Shown in pieces: positions 53,540 to 62,879 of a stretch of 64,000 nt of DNA. Made by a program: the position numbers and the translations under genes. Origin of the DNA: Armatimonadota bacterium (lineage in GTDB: Bacteria; Armatimonadota; HRBIN16); contig BPGT01000003.1 in assembly GCA_026003175.1 (NCBI GenBank), positions 310,001 to 374,000 on the forward strand, read 5' to 3'. Numbering within the stretch: the first letter of the stretch is position 1; every line of letters begins with the position of its first letter. The notes beneath the pieces are model-generated. The model was not told the DNA's origin. It worked only from the letters and a program-made list of their open reading frames with translations, and ran no database searches.

Positions 53540-54991
53540 ATGGCGTATCGCGATTTTCAACATTTTCTGGACGTTCTGCAGCAGCAAGGGGAACTGAAGC
53601 GCATCTCCTATCCCCTGGACCCCGTGCTGGAGATTACCGAAGTTGCCGACCGCGTGATGAAGTCGGGCGGTCCAGCCCTGCTGATAGAAAAGCCGAAGGG
53701 CTACGAGATCCCTGTCGCGATTAACACCTTCGGCTCGCGCAGGCGGATGAGTCTGGCGCTGGGGGTGAACGACTTCGAGGAGATTGCCCGCGAGATAGAG
53801 GAGTTGCTCAAGCCCGAAATCCCCGAACGCCTTATTGAGAAGATAGGCATGTTGCCCAAATTGATGCGCTTGGCGGACATGCCTCCGAAAAAGCGAGGCG
53901 GTGATGGCTTATGTCAGCAGGTTGTCTTGACCGGTGACGAGGTGGATATCGAGAAACTGCCCCACCTGAAATGCTGGCCCGAAGATGGTGGCCGCTACAT
54001 CACCCTGCCGCTGGTGTTCACGCACGACCCCAACACGGGCAAGCGCAACGTGGGTATGTATCGCATCCAGATACTAAACCGCGACACCGCCGCCATGCAC
54101 TGGCAAATGCACAAAGTGGGCGCGGAGCATTACCGCGTCGCGGAGGAGAAGCAGCAGCCGATACAGGTCGCGGTTGCGTTAGGGGGCGACCCTGCGCTCA
54201 CTTACTCTGCCACCGCACCCCTGCCGCCCGGCATCGACGAAATGATGTTCGCCGGATTCCTGCGCCGACAGCCGGTAGAACTGGTTAAGTGCAAGACTAT
54301 CGACGTATGGGTTCCTGCCGATGCTGAAATCGTCCTGGAAGGCTACATCAACCCCGGCGAGCGGGTCATGGAAGGTCCTTTTGGCGACCACACGGGCTAC
54401 TATAGCCTTGCCGACATGTACCCGGTGTTCCACGTGACCGCCGTCACGCACCGCAAGAATCCTGTGTATCCCGCCACGATTGTCGGTCGCCCGCCGATGG
54501 AGGACGCCTGGCTAGGCAAAGCCACCGAGCGCATCTTTCTGCCCCTGATCAAGTTGATGGTTCCCGAGATAGTGGACATCAACCTGCCGGTGGAGGCGTG
54601 CTTCCATAATCTGGCGATTGTGTCTATCAAGAAGCGGTATCCGGGACACGCCTTCAAGGTGATGAACGCGCTGTGGGGGCTGGGGCAGCTGATGTTTACC
54701 AAAATCATTATCGTGGTGGACGACGATGTGAACGTGCAGGACATGTACGAGGTGATATGGCGGTTCACCAACAACATCGACCCGGAGCGCGATATGCTGG
54801 TTACGCGCGGACCGATAGACGTGCTAGACCACGCCTCACGCATGTTAGGCTTTGGCTCCAAGATTGGCTTCGACGCCACGCGCAAGTGGGCATCCGAGGG
54901 TTTCACGCGCGAGTGGCCCGGGGTGATTCAGATGTCCCCCGAGGTCAAACAGCGCATCGACCAGATTTGGCAGCAGCTGGGGTTGGGCTAG
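53540..54991 (+). CDS. UbiD family (prenyl-FMN-dependent) decarboxylase
   Basis: 483 residues. UbiD landmarks are YRDFQHFLDVLQQQGELKRI, PVAINTFGSRRRMSLALGV, RNVGMYRIQILNRDTAAMHW, and GYINPGERVMEGPFGDHTGY containing the catalytic Glu region, with HRKNPVYPATIVGRPPMED. UbiD enzymes decarboxylate aromatic or alpha,beta-unsaturated acids using prenylated FMN; here possibly quinone synthesis. ATG 53540 is preferred to GTG 53531 because GAGGTGA then lies 6 bases upstream. The stop touches the PAP2 start (TAGATG), so both are co-translated. No UbiX gene is in the window. Confidence 0.92.
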   Translation: MAYRDFQHFLDVLQQQGELKRISYPLDPVLEITEVADRVMKSGGPALLIEKPKGYEIPVAINTFGSRRRMSLALGVNDFEEIAREIEELLKPEIPERLIEKIGMLPKLMRLADMPPKKRGGDGLCQQVVLTGDEVDIEKLPHLKCWPEDGGRYITLPLVFTHDPNTGKRNVGMYRIQILNRDTAAMHWQMHKVGAEHYRVAEEKQQPIQVAVALGGDPALTYSATAPLPPGIDEMMFAGFLRRQPVELVKCKTIDVWVPADAEIVLEGYINPGERVMEGPFGDHTGYYSLADMYPVFHVTAVTHRKNPVYPATIVGRPPMEDAWLGKATERIFLPLIKLMVPEIVDINLPVEACFHNLAIVSIKKRYPGHAFKVMNALWGLGQLMFTKIIIVVDDDVNVQDMYEVIWRFTNNIDPERDMLVTRGPIDVLDHASRMLGFGSKIGFDATRKWASEGFTREWPGVIQMSPEVKQRIDQIWQQLGLG

Positions 54992-55588
54992 ATGGCAGAA
55001 GCCGACCGTGCCCTCTTCTTCTGGATTAACCGGGGATGGCATCACCCCTGGCTGAACGACCTGTTCGGCGCGTTCACCTGGCTGGGGGTGGGATGGGTGC
55101 AGATTCTGCTTGCTCTGCTGGTGTGGTGGGCGGCGAGGCGATACGGTGACAGGGCGTGGGCTGTCCTGTACCGGTCAGCATTCGTTCCTCTGCTGGCGGC
55201 GTGGCTGGCTTCGGGTGTGCTGGTTCAGGTGCTGAAGCGGATATGGGATCGTCCCCGTCCTTCCAACCTCGCGGGCGCGCTGGTGGCAGCAGACGAGCGC
55301 ATCTTCAGCAAATCGTTCCCTTCTGGACACTCCTGCACGACCGCCGCGATGGCAATGGTATTGACGGTCGTCTTCTGGAAGCGGTACCCGGGCGTGGTGC
55401 TGGGAGCATGGGTGTTCACCTTGCTGGTGATGCTGTCGCGGGTGTATCGTGGGGTGCATTATCCTTCGGACGTGGTAGCGGGCGCGCTGATTGGGGCGAT
55501 GTGCGGGTATCTGGCAGTATTGTGGTGGAGGCAGAGAGCGGGCTCTCTCCAGACGAAGGCTGAGCAGGCAACAAGCGGGCATCAATGA
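54992..55588 (+). CDS. PAP2-family membrane phosphatase
   Basis: 198 residues with about five TM helices and all three PAP2 motifs: KRIWDRPRPSN, SFPSGHSCTTAAM and SRVYRGVHYPSDVVAGA (catalytic His). Such enzymes dephosphorylate undecaprenyl pyrophosphate or phosphatidic/phosphatidylglycerol phosphate at the membrane. Coupled to the UbiD-like gene, which could point to isoprenoid quinone precursors or polyprenyl carriers (inference). Confidence 0.92.
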   Translation: MAEADRALFFWINRGWHHPWLNDLFGAFTWLGVGWVQILLALLVWWAARRYGDRAWAVLYRSAFVPLLAAWLASGVLVQVLKRIWDRPRPSNLAGALVAADERIFSKSFPSGHSCTTAAMAMVLTVVFWKRYPGVVLGAWVFTLLVMLSRVYRGVHYPSDVVAGALIGAMCGYLAVLWWRQRAGSLQTKAEQATSGHQ

Positions 55589-55620
55589 AGTTTTCAACAG
55601 CACGTTATTTGGAGGTGCCG

Positions 55621-58600
55621 ATGCGAGCGGCTGTACTCATCCTGCTGTGCATGCAGTGGGCAAGCGTTCTTGTGGCGCAGACCCTGACAGTGCAGAACCC
55701 CTTCCTCCATATCCGCGTGGAGGGCGGCTGGCTGCGCGAGCTGCACGTAGACCCCTCCGGCAAGGGCAGTTATCTCCCTTCGCGCTTCCTCGGGCTGGCG
55801 GCAGGTGATGACGCCGTGCTGCATATCCCGCCGACAGGCGAAGGGCGCGTGCAAGCGGAACGGCTGGTATGGCGCGGTGCTACCCTGCTCATTCCTCGCG
55901 AAACCCTCGCCACCGCCGAGCGCAGGGAGTCTCTACGCCTGGAACCCGGGCATACGCTGGCGCAGGAGTTTGCACTGAGCGAGCCGGGGCTGACTGCAGT
56001 GGAGGTCAACTGTCCCACGTGGTATACCGCCGATAGCGGCATGACGTTGAGCCTGTGGAGACTGGAGGATGGCTCGTGGCGCGAGATCGCTCGCCAGCGT
56101 TTCGCCAACGTACAGGATAACGGTTGGGTTCGGCTGGTGGTAGATCCTCAGCCTGCTGGTCGCTACCGTGTACAAATGAGCGAGCCAGTGGGCACTATCG
56201 GCTGGTGGAGCACGCCGGAGCGACGTTTGCCGCAATCCACCCCCCTGCGCGACGGACAACCGGCGAATGAAGGCGAACGGTGCATGCGCCTGAGGCTGTA
56301 CGACACACGGCGTGTGGATGTGGCTTACACGCTGTCGCGCAACCGGTTGCAGATAACGGTGCAGGGAGGCGAAGTCAAGGAATGGGTATTGCTCACCCCT
56401 TGGAAGGCGGAAGGCACCGATACCACCGACCCACAGCGCATCCTCTTCCGACGGTTCCTCTCGGACACAGGCAGGTATCTGCCGGTGGAGCAGCTGAAAC
56501 GGCGCGACGGATTAGAATGGGGCATGGAAGCGAACGACTGGCTGGAGATGACCGGCAACGGCACCGCCGACTATCGCTGGCGCAACCTGAACGGCGAACT
56601 GCGCTGGCAGATGACCTCCGACCGCATGAGGCTGAGCCTGCGCACCGGAGGGACGCTTACGCTAGAGGTGCTTCCCCACAATGAACGACGCTTACCCGCT
56701 TTCTATCCGAGATTCTTCAGCTCCGACGCACGTCTGGATGCTCTGCTCGATCGGTTTTACTATGAGCGTGCCTTCAGCTGGCCTCTCGCACCGGCGTTCG
56801 CGGACTGGATGGAGTGGCTGGCGCGCACGCGCTATTGGGTGGCTCTGCCCGGGTTGCACGCACGCGAGCGAGCGCACCTGTTGCACTACAAGATGGATGA
56901 GGACGGCTACGTATACACCTGGGGCGACCGCAAGGAGTGGCCCTTCCCCGACAACGAGAAGTACGATGCCCGCCACTTCACCACCAACGCCAACTTCATC
57001 CTGGGTTGCTGGCGTTATTATTGCTGGACGGGTGACAAAGAGTTCCTCCGACGCAACATGGCACGCCTCCGCCGTGCGATGGAGTGGCAGCTGGGGGAAT
57101 GTCAGGGCGCGGAAGGGTTGTTTGTAAACAACAGCCCCGACCACGACGGAACTACCAGAGGCGTGCATTCCAACTACTGGGACGACATCCCGTTCGGACA
57201 TCTTTCCGCCTACGAGAACATCTATTTCTATGCCAGCCTGCTGGCGATGGCGGAGTTGGAAACGGTAATGCGGGGTGTAAGGATAGCGGATGCACCGTCC
57301 TCCCGTCCGCCTGCATACTACCGCCGTCTGGCTCAGCAGGTGAAACGTCGTTACAACGAAACGTTCTGGGACGAAGTGGCGGGACGGTACATCGGCTGCG
57401 TGGACATTCACGGCGATCGCCACGATTACGGTTTCACCTACGTCAACACCGAGGCGCTGGCGTACGGATTGGGCGACACCGAGAAGGCAAAGCGCGTCTA
57501 CCACTGGATGGAGAAGGAGCCTACCGCTACCGGTAAGCCCGATACGTACTTCTTCGAGTTCGCGCCTCGCGTCAACACGCTGGACTGTTCGGGATGGTGG
57601 TATCTGGAGGGCAAGGCGGAGATACCCTCTCAGCCCTTTGACACCCACTGCGAGAACGGCGGCGCTATCCTGTATACCTCTTTCTTTGACCTGATGGCAC
57701 GGCACCGCTGGCTCGGCGCAGACAACGCCTGGCAACGGCTGTGGGGTATCCTGCGACGTTACGACCAGCCCGACCGCCTCTGCGGAGGCAATCCCCTGTA
57801 CTTCGGCGGAAAGCCCTATGTCAACGGCTGGGCAGTGGGCACTGACATCCCCTTCCCTGAAAGCGGACTGGTTCCTGCCTTCTTCCTGTACGGCTTCCTG
57901 GGGGTGGAAGCGCATGTGGACGGCTTGCATATCTCCCCGAAACTGCCGAAAGAGTTGACCATCGCTGGCGTGCGCAACCTGTTCTATCGGGGGCTGCTGC
58001 TGGACTTGCGCGTGCAAAAAGAGAGCAAAGGCTATCTGCTCACCCTTGCTTGTTCCCAACCGGGGCATCGCTTCCGTGTACAACAACATGTGCGCGAGGG
58101 CGAGACGTGGGTCTTTCGCCAGCCACCTGCGCCGGTGCGTTTCCCGGATATTTCCAGTGTAGTTGGTACGGACTGGCTCGCCGAGTGGATATGGCTCCCC
58201 GGTCAGTGGGAGACGCCAAACCTCACCGTCTACGCACGGCACACTTTCGACCTTCCCGCCAAGCCCATGGAGGCTACGCTGTGGATTACCGCTGACAACC
58301 GCTACCGGTTATGGGTGAACGGGGTCTTCGTCGGCGAAGACGGCGATTTTCGCAAAGCGGAGCGGTACGATGTCGCCCGTCTGCTGAAACCGGGCAAAAA
58401 CGTGATTGCCGTGCAGGCAGAGAACGGCGACGGACCCGGTGGCTTGCTGGCTGAGATGCGCCTGCGTTTGGCAGGGGGACAAACCAGATGGGTTATCACC
58501 GATGCTGGCTGGAAGGTCACCGACCAGCCTGCGCCAAAATGGTACACCCCATCTGCCGACGACAGCGGGTGGCTCCATGCCGAGTCGCGCGGCAGGGCGC

Positions 58601-58632
58601 CGGTGTTCCCGTGGAGCATGATTGAGCGATAG
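55621..58632 (+). CDS. secreted (alpha/alpha)6 glycosidase-like protein with C-terminal carbohydrate-binding-like domain
   Basis: 1003 residues. ATG 55621 (GGAGGTG just upstream) gives the signal peptide MRAAVLILLCMQWASVLVAQ. Residues to about 370 are beta-sandwich-like. About 375-850 form a six-hairpin region rich in W/Y/D/E (RKEWPFPDNEKYDARHF, NNSPDHDGTTRGVHSNYWDD, YVNTEALAYGLGDTEKAKRV, CENGGAILYTSFFD). The end (EWIWLPGQWETPNLTVYARH, DNRYRLWVNGVFVGEDGDFR) resembles the jelly-roll domain of alpha-L-rhamnosidases. GH78/GH-like hydrolysis of plant or microbial polysaccharide is likely, but I cannot name the family or the catalytic acid. Confidence 0.75.
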   Translation: MRAAVLILLCMQWASVLVAQTLTVQNPFLHIRVEGGWLRELHVDPSGKGSYLPSRFLGLAAGDDAVLHIPPTGEGRVQAERLVWRGATLLIPRETLATAERRESLRLEPGHTLAQEFALSEPGLTAVEVNCPTWYTADSGMTLSLWRLEDGSWREIARQRFANVQDNGWVRLVVDPQPAGRYRVQMSEPVGTIGWWSTPERRLPQSTPLRDGQPANEGERCMRLRLYDTRRVDVAYTLSRNRLQITVQGGEVKEWVLLTPWKAEGTDTTDPQRILFRRFLSDTGRYLPVEQLKRRDGLEWGMEANDWLEMTGNGTADYRWRNLNGELRWQMTSDRMRLSLRTGGTLTLEVLPHNERRLPAFYPRFFSSDARLDALLDRFYYERAFSWPLAPAFADWMEWLARTRYWVALPGLHARERAHLLHYKMDEDGYVYTWGDRKEWPFPDNEKYDARHFTTNANFILGCWRYYCWTGDKEFLRRNMARLRRAMEWQLGECQGAEGLFVNNSPDHDGTTRGVHSNYWDDIPFGHLSAYENIYFYASLLAMAELETVMRGVRIADAPSSRPPAYYRRLAQQVKRRYNETFWDEVAGRYIGCVDIHGDRHDYGFTYVNTEALAYGLGDTEKAKRVYHWMEKEPTATGKPDTYFFEFAPRVNTLDCSGWWYLEGKAEIPSQPFDTHCENGGAILYTSFFDLMARHRWLGADNAWQRLWGILRRYDQPDRLCGGNPLYFGGKPYVNGWAVGTDIPFPESGLVPAFFLYGFLGVEAHVDGLHISPKLPKELTIAGVRNLFYRGLLLDLRVQKESKGYLLTLACSQPGHRFRVQQHVREGETWVFRQPPAPVRFPDISSVVGTDWLAEWIWLPGQWETPNLTVYARHTFDLPAKPMEATLWITADNRYRLWVNGVFVGEDGDFRKAERYDVARLLKPGKNVIAVQAENGDGPGGLLAEMRLRLAGGQTRWVITDAGWKVTDQPAPKWYTPSADDSGWLHAESRGRAPVFPWSMIER

Positions 58633-58685
58633 AGCAGGTTGTGGTAAGATTAAAGTGCGCTATCTCAGCAGGAACATGCTTATCG

Positions 58686-60128
58686 ATGTCAGATTCACCG
58701 CCAAACAGCACAGAAGATCTATACGAGCCTGTCTCACTGGAAGTAGATGCAGCCCGCGCGATGTTGCCGCCTGCCCTGCGTACGCAGGAGGTCGTCTCGT
58801 GGCAGGCGATTGCTCGCGATGTGTGGAGCATCAGCATCCCGGCGGTGACCACCAACCTGTTGCAAACAACCAACGCCTTTCTGGACCGCATGTTCGTCGG
58901 GCGTTTAGGACGAGACGCGCTGGCGGCGGTAGGTGTAGCAGGACAGGGCATGTTCCTGTTGATGGCGATTTCTTTTATCGTGGGCACAGGGGCTACTGCG
59001 CTGGTTGCCCGGTTCGTAGGCGCACAGGTACTGGACGATGCCCGCAAGACGCTGCGGCAGTCGCTTACTCTCAGCGCGCTGATGGGCACGGTGTGCATGG
59101 TGGCGGGGTATCTGCTGGCGAAGCCCGCGTTTGGCTTGATGGGCATGGAACCTTCCGCTGAGCGTGCTACCGTGACTTTTTTCTCCATCGCACTGTTGGG
59201 CGTTGTACCGTTGTTTGTGGGACAGGCGTTAGGAGCGGTCTTTCGCGGCATGGGCGATATGCGCACACCGTTGAAAGTGATGGTGGTGGTCAACGCAGTG
59301 CATATTGTGCTGGATTTCGGGTTGATTTTCGGCGTGGGTCCGTTTCCTCGTCTGGGTCTTGTCGGAGCAGCCACCGCGCTGAGCACCTCGCAGTGGCTTG
59401 GAGTAGCCCTGTTCTGGTTTGCCCTGCGCAGGCACCCGGTGATGGGCGAGGCGGTACGCTTCCAGCGGCTGCAAGCTGCATGGGCAAAGCGTATCGTCAA
59501 TATCGGTGCGCCAGCTTCGTTGCAAGCGCTGTTGCGTATCACCAGTATGCTGGGCTACACACGCATTCTCTCCGCTACCCCAGAGGGGACCGCCGCCCTC
59601 GCCGCCTTGCCCATTGGCATGACTGCCGAGTCCATCGCCTTTATGCCCGGGCTGGGCTACAGTATGGCGGCGACCGCGCTGGTGGGACAAAGCCTGGGGG
59701 CGAAGCGCACCGATGTTGCCTCACGCTACGCATGGATGGCGACCGCGCAAGCCTGTGCGATCATGACTACGATGGGTATCGTGTTCTACGTGCTTGCCTA
59801 TCCTTTCGCTCACTGGTTCACGCGGGACGTGCTGGTGGTAGAGGTAGCTGCCGACTACTTGCGGATTAACGCCTATAGCGAGCCATTCCTTGCTCTCGCG
59901 ATGGTATTGTCAGGAGCGTTTCAAGGGGCAGGAGATACCCGCACGCCCACGTGGGTCACCTTCGTCACGATGTGGCTGTTCCGGTTACCGTTGGCTTATC
60001 TGCTGGCGTTAACGCTGGACTACGGTACGCACGGTGCGTGGTGGGCGATGGCAGCGTCGGTAATTGCCTCCGGCTTGCTGACCGCCCTGCTTTTCCAGCG
60101 AGGGGCGTGGAAAAGGGTGAAGGTCTGA
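58686..60128 (+). CDS. MATE family efflux transporter
   Basis: 480 residues, twelve TM helices in two related halves. MATE features include IPAVTTNLLQTTNAFLDRMF near residue 50, GAVFRGMGDMRTPLKVMVVV, and in the second half the matching LSGAFQGAGDTRTPTWVTFV. Exports organic cations or drugs against Na+ or H+. ATG 58686 is chosen from the start of family similarity; the ribosome-binding site is weak. A cytosolic N-terminal tail of about 35 residues precedes TM1. Function beyond multidrug-type export is unknown. Confidence 0.9.
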   Translation: MSDSPPNSTEDLYEPVSLEVDAARAMLPPALRTQEVVSWQAIARDVWSISIPAVTTNLLQTTNAFLDRMFVGRLGRDALAAVGVAGQGMFLLMAISFIVGTGATALVARFVGAQVLDDARKTLRQSLTLSALMGTVCMVAGYLLAKPAFGLMGMEPSAERATVTFFSIALLGVVPLFVGQALGAVFRGMGDMRTPLKVMVVVNAVHIVLDFGLIFGVGPFPRLGLVGAATALSTSQWLGVALFWFALRRHPVMGEAVRFQRLQAAWAKRIVNIGAPASLQALLRITSMLGYTRILSATPEGTAALAALPIGMTAESIAFMPGLGYSMAATALVGQSLGAKRTDVASRYAWMATAQACAIMTTMGIVFYVLAYPFAHWFTRDVLVVEVAADYLRINAYSEPFLALAMVLSGAFQGAGDTRTPTWVTFVTMWLFRLPLAYLLALTLDYGTHGAWWAMAASVIASGLLTALLFQRGAWKRVKV

Positions 60129-60186
60129 AAAAGTTCACCTTACAGTGATACAAAGTTCCCCGTATCTGTTCACAGGGTGGGTGCTC

Positions 60187-60221
60187 GGGTGTGGGGTCTA
60201 TGCGATTTTTTGAACACCCTC
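60187..60221 (-). repeat. solo end of the 44171 insertion sequence family
   Basis: Read on the minus strand: GAGGGTGTTCAAAAAATCGC and then ATAGACCCCACACCC, matching the left end of the 44171 element with one difference over 35 bases. No second end nearby. It lies between the convergent MATE and MTA-phosphorylase genes, 2 bases from the latter's stop. Confidence 0.75.
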
Positions 60222-60223
60222 AG

Positions 60224-60979
60224 CTATGCGGCGCATAAAGCACACGTTTCTTCAGGAATCTCACTGAAGGCGTGGCTAAGCCATTGCAGTAACAGGGGAC
60301 GTTGGCTCGCCATGATGGCCACCACCTCTTCGTGCGACAGGCGTGAAGGGCTGATGCCAGCCGCCCAGTTGGTGACGATGGCAACCGTCGCGTAGCACAT
60401 ACGCAGTTCGCGGGCAAACACTACCTCCGGCACGCCCGTCATGCCCACCACATCCGCCCCCCAGTGGGCGAACATACGGATTTCGGCAGGGGTCTCGTAG
60501 CGTGGCCCATCTGCGCACAGATAGGTTCCACCGAAGTGCACCGGCACATCCAGCGATTCGGCGGTGCGCTCCAGAACATGTCTGATCTCGGGGCAGTAAG
60601 CGTGTGTGAAATCGGTATGCACTACCTCCCCCGGGCGGTCAAAGATGGTGAGCGGTCGCTCGCGCGTGAAATCGATGAAGTCGCTGATGAGCACAAAGTC
60701 GCCCGGCTTCATTGTCGGATTCAGCGAGCCTACCGCTGCTGTCGCAATGATGCGTGTTACACCGCACTGTTGTAACGCCAGCATGTTCGCGCGGTAGTTG
60801 ATGCGGTGTGGGGGTAAGGTATGCCCTTCACCGTGTCGCGGGAGGAAAACCAGCGGGATGTTGTTCAGACGCCCTTCCAGCACCGTCGCCTCGCCGTAGC
60901 GGGTACATAACACGCGCTTGCGCTCTACCGTAAAGCCTGGCAACTCGCCCATGCCGGTGCCGCCAATCAGCGCGAGCAT
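60224..60979 (-). CDS. mtnP: S-methyl-5'-thioadenosine/thioinosine phosphorylase
   Basis: 251 residues of the PNP/MTAP family, which splits MTA (or MTI) with phosphate to recycle methylthioribose and purine. IGGTGMGELPGF is the phosphate loop. FLPRHGEGHTLPPHRINYRA, IATAAVGSLNPTMKPGDFVL and GMTGVPEVVFARELRMCYAT are family motifs. The base-specificity segment reads AIVTNWAAGIS, with Asn where adenosine-type MTAP has Asp, so a 6-oxopurine substrate such as methylthioinosine is favoured. ATG 60979 has GGAAGGTGA 6 bases upstream; the upstream frame extension is spurious. Confidence 0.88.
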   Translation of the reverse strand: MLALIGGTGMGELPGFTVERKRVLCTRYGEATVLEGRLNNIPLVFLPRHGEGHTLPPHRINYRANMLALQQCGVTRIIATAAVGSLNPTMKPGDFVLISDFIDFTRERPLTIFDRPGEVVHTDFTHAYCPEIRHVLERTAESLDVPVHFGGTYLCADGPRYETPAEIRMFAHWGADVVGMTGVPEVVFARELRMCYATVAIVTNWAAGISPSRLSHEEVVAIMASQRPLLLQWLSHAFSEIPEETCALCAA

Positions 60980-61068
60980 GGCAATCACCTTCCTTGCCTC
61001 TGATAAAATAACTATTCGCGATGTGTCATGCCTTTTCCTGTCGTTCCCCGTGTCTTGCGAAAAGACAA

Positions 61069-61091
61069 GCGAGCGGAATTGCTCCGCTCGC
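61069..61091 (-). terminator. terminator of the minus-strand PEP-CTERM gene
   Basis: 9-bp stem GCGAGCGGA/TCCGCTCGC with a 5-base loop; on the minus strand it is followed by TTGTCTTTTC, a short U-rich run. Confidence 0.7.
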
Positions 61092-61127
61092 ATCCAGACA
61101 AGAAGGTGCTGCCCAACAAACCTTTGT

Positions 61128-61887
61128 TTATACCGACCTGCGCCGGCGCAGCAACAAGCCCGCAACCCCCAAGCCCAGGATACCAAAGGTGGCAGGCTCG
61201 GGAACCACCGCCAGGTCATCCAGGTAGAACGTGTACGGACCCACCACACTGCTGTCAGCAGGCGTGATAGCAAGACATTCCAGCACGGCCTTGCCGGTGG
61301 TGGTTTCCAGCACGCCGTTCCCCGTGAAGCCGACAACAGGTTCGCTCGGGATGTCGAAGACGACCTGAACCCACTGGTTCTTGGTGGTAATCAGCTTGCC
61401 TGCAGGCGCGTTACCCGACTTGGATGGTGCCCCCACAAACTCGATGGGTCCCGACGTGCCGCCGTTCTCACCGATATTGCCGGTGGGGTTGGTTTCGCGT
61501 ACGCCCAACGTCAAACGAAAGTCGGGGGGTACCAGCGGGCACGTATACCCACAGGCTCAGCGGCATGGTTGTCGGGATAATCGGATTCGGCAGGATAGTG
61601 GCGTTGAAGGTGGTTAACCTCAACCAAGGATTAGTCTGGTTGGCTTTGAACTGGAACGACACCTTCAGTGATTGTGTGCCGGAGAGAGCCTGTTCATTGT
61701 TAATCTGCGACAGATTCGGAGAGGTTTCCAGAAAACCGCTGGTGGAACCCGAGAGGTTTGGGACACGAAACATGACTTGTCCGTTAGCGCCGAGCGTATA
61801 GCCTTCAAAGTCGGTAAGCAACTGTGCGAAGGTCGGTACGGCGCACAGGGCGAGCGTTGCCACAAGAATCATACGCCATCGTCGCAT
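61128..61887 (-). pseudogene. PEP-CTERM-type secreted protein, frameshifted at a C6 tract
   Basis: The upstream frame starts at ATG 61887 (AAGGAGG upstream) with a signal peptide MRRWRMILVATLALCAVPTF and a beta-rich start (LLTDFEGYTLGANGQVMFRV), and runs to SLWVYVPAGTP. The downstream frame continues as DFRLTLGVRETNPTGNIGEN through PYTFYLDDLAVVPEP to a PEP-CTERM tail (VPEPATF, hydrophobic helix, RRRR). The join is in ACCCCCCGAC near 61530; deleting one C restores the frame. Likely a carbohydrate-binding-like secreted protein. Sequencing error, mutation or phase variation are all possible. Confidence 0.8.
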
Positions 61888-61947
61888 AGTAGCAAAATTC
61901 CTCCTTTCGCGAATCGAGAAAAGCCAGCGCATGGTTACGCTATGCCT

Positions 61948-61976
61948 ACTATAACACATTGAGTCCACGCTGTCAA
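61948..61976 (-). promoter_or_regulatory. sigma70-type promoter for the minus-strand PEP-CTERM gene
   Basis: On the minus strand: TTGACA (61976-61971), 17-base spacer, TATAGT (61953-61948). About 60 bases before the start codon. Back to back with the next promoter. Confidence 0.8.
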
Positions 61977-62011
61977 TGCGTCCGAACGGGGGAATAGGGA
62001 TTCTGGTATAT

Positions 62012-62040
62012 TTGACAGGGTTGCCGCAACAAAGTATAAT
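62012..62040 (+). promoter_or_regulatory. sigma70-type promoter for DUF1559 gene 3
   Basis: TTGACA (62012-62017), 17-base spacer, perfect TATAAT (62035-62040). Confidence 0.85.
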
Positions 62041-62101
62041 AGAACAATAAAGTTAAGCCCTTCACCGGTGAGGGCAAATGGAGAAAAGGAGGCACACAGT
62101 C

Positions 62102-62866
62102 ATGAAGCGACATGCTTTCACGCTCATTGAGCTGCTGGTGGTTATCGCGATTATCGCGATACTGGCAGCTATCCTGTTCCCCGTGTTCGCCCAGGCGCGC
62201 GAGAAAGCCCGTCTGGCTACCTGCACTTCCAACATGAAGCAGATCAACCTCTCCCTGCTGATGTACATTCAGGACTACGATGAAACCTTCCCCGATGTCG
62301 CCAACAATTGGTGGGCGGCTACGGATTGGGGTTCTCCGGGGCAGCCGGCGCATTACTTGGGGGTGGCTTGGGATCCCAGTTCGTACGGGGTGCAGTGGTG
62401 TGGTTTCCAGACACCGCGTGTGCACATCCTGACGGTGCTTTTGCCGTACAACAAAAACGAGGGCATCTTCCAGTGCCCGACCATCCGCGCCAAAGAACCG
62501 GGGGCACCACACAACTACTGCTACAAAGATTGGCTGAGCTGGTGGTGCAACGGCGACGGAACGTGGGGCGATGCTCCGCAGGTAGTGAAAGACTCCACGC
62601 TGGCGGGTTATTCCCTCGCTTCACTGGCTGCCCCCGCCATTCAGGTCACCTGGTGGGAAGACTGGATGGGGGCGCACTCTGGCGAAAGCAGCGAGTGGGA
62701 TGTGGATGTCGGATGGGACCCCGATGCCCAAACACACCCAGCCGGATTGAACATGGCGTTCGCCGATGGACACGTCAAATACTACTTCGACTACAGCATC
62801 AACCACTATGTGCGTCGCCTGTGCCCACGTTCGGCATCGGACTACAGCCAGTGTCGAATCTATTAG
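62102..62866 (+). CDS. DUF1559 prepilin-like protein 3
   Basis: 254 residues. The leader MKRHA is followed by [20 protein letters not shown] (the usual Gly before Phe is Ala here), then [12 protein letters not shown]. The H-X9-DG motif is complete in [18 protein letters not shown]. The body is rich in Trp ([23 protein letters not shown]). ATG 62102 has GGAGG 9 bases upstream. Paralogous to 8742 and 10967, and most like 10967 at DNA level in the leader. It is followed after 13 bases by a small membrane protein, so the two may work together. Confidence 0.9.
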   Translation: MKRHAFTLIELLVVIAIIAILAAILFPVFAQAREKARLATCTSNMKQINLSLLMYIQDYDETFPDVANNWWAATDWGSPGQPAHYLGVAWDPSSYGVQWCGFQTPRVHILTVLLPYNKNEGIFQCPTIRAKEPGAPHNYCYKDWLSWWCNGDGTWGDAPQVVKDSTLAGYSLASLAAPAIQVTWWEDWMGAHSGESSEWDVDVGWDPDAQTHPAGLNMAFADGHVKYYFDYSINHYVRRLCPRSASDYSQCRIY

Positions 62867-62879
62867 CAGGAGGCAGAAC

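Noticed and set aside
56692-58242. 516-codon minus-strand open frame
   Set aside because: It lies fully antisense to the glycosidase-like gene; its composition is a shadow of that gene's codon use and no family motif is seen.
60980-61336. N-terminal extension of the MTA phosphorylase
   Set aside because: The extension translates the PEP-CTERM tail and terminator region in a shadow frame; the family N-terminus and ribosome-binding site fix the start at 60979.
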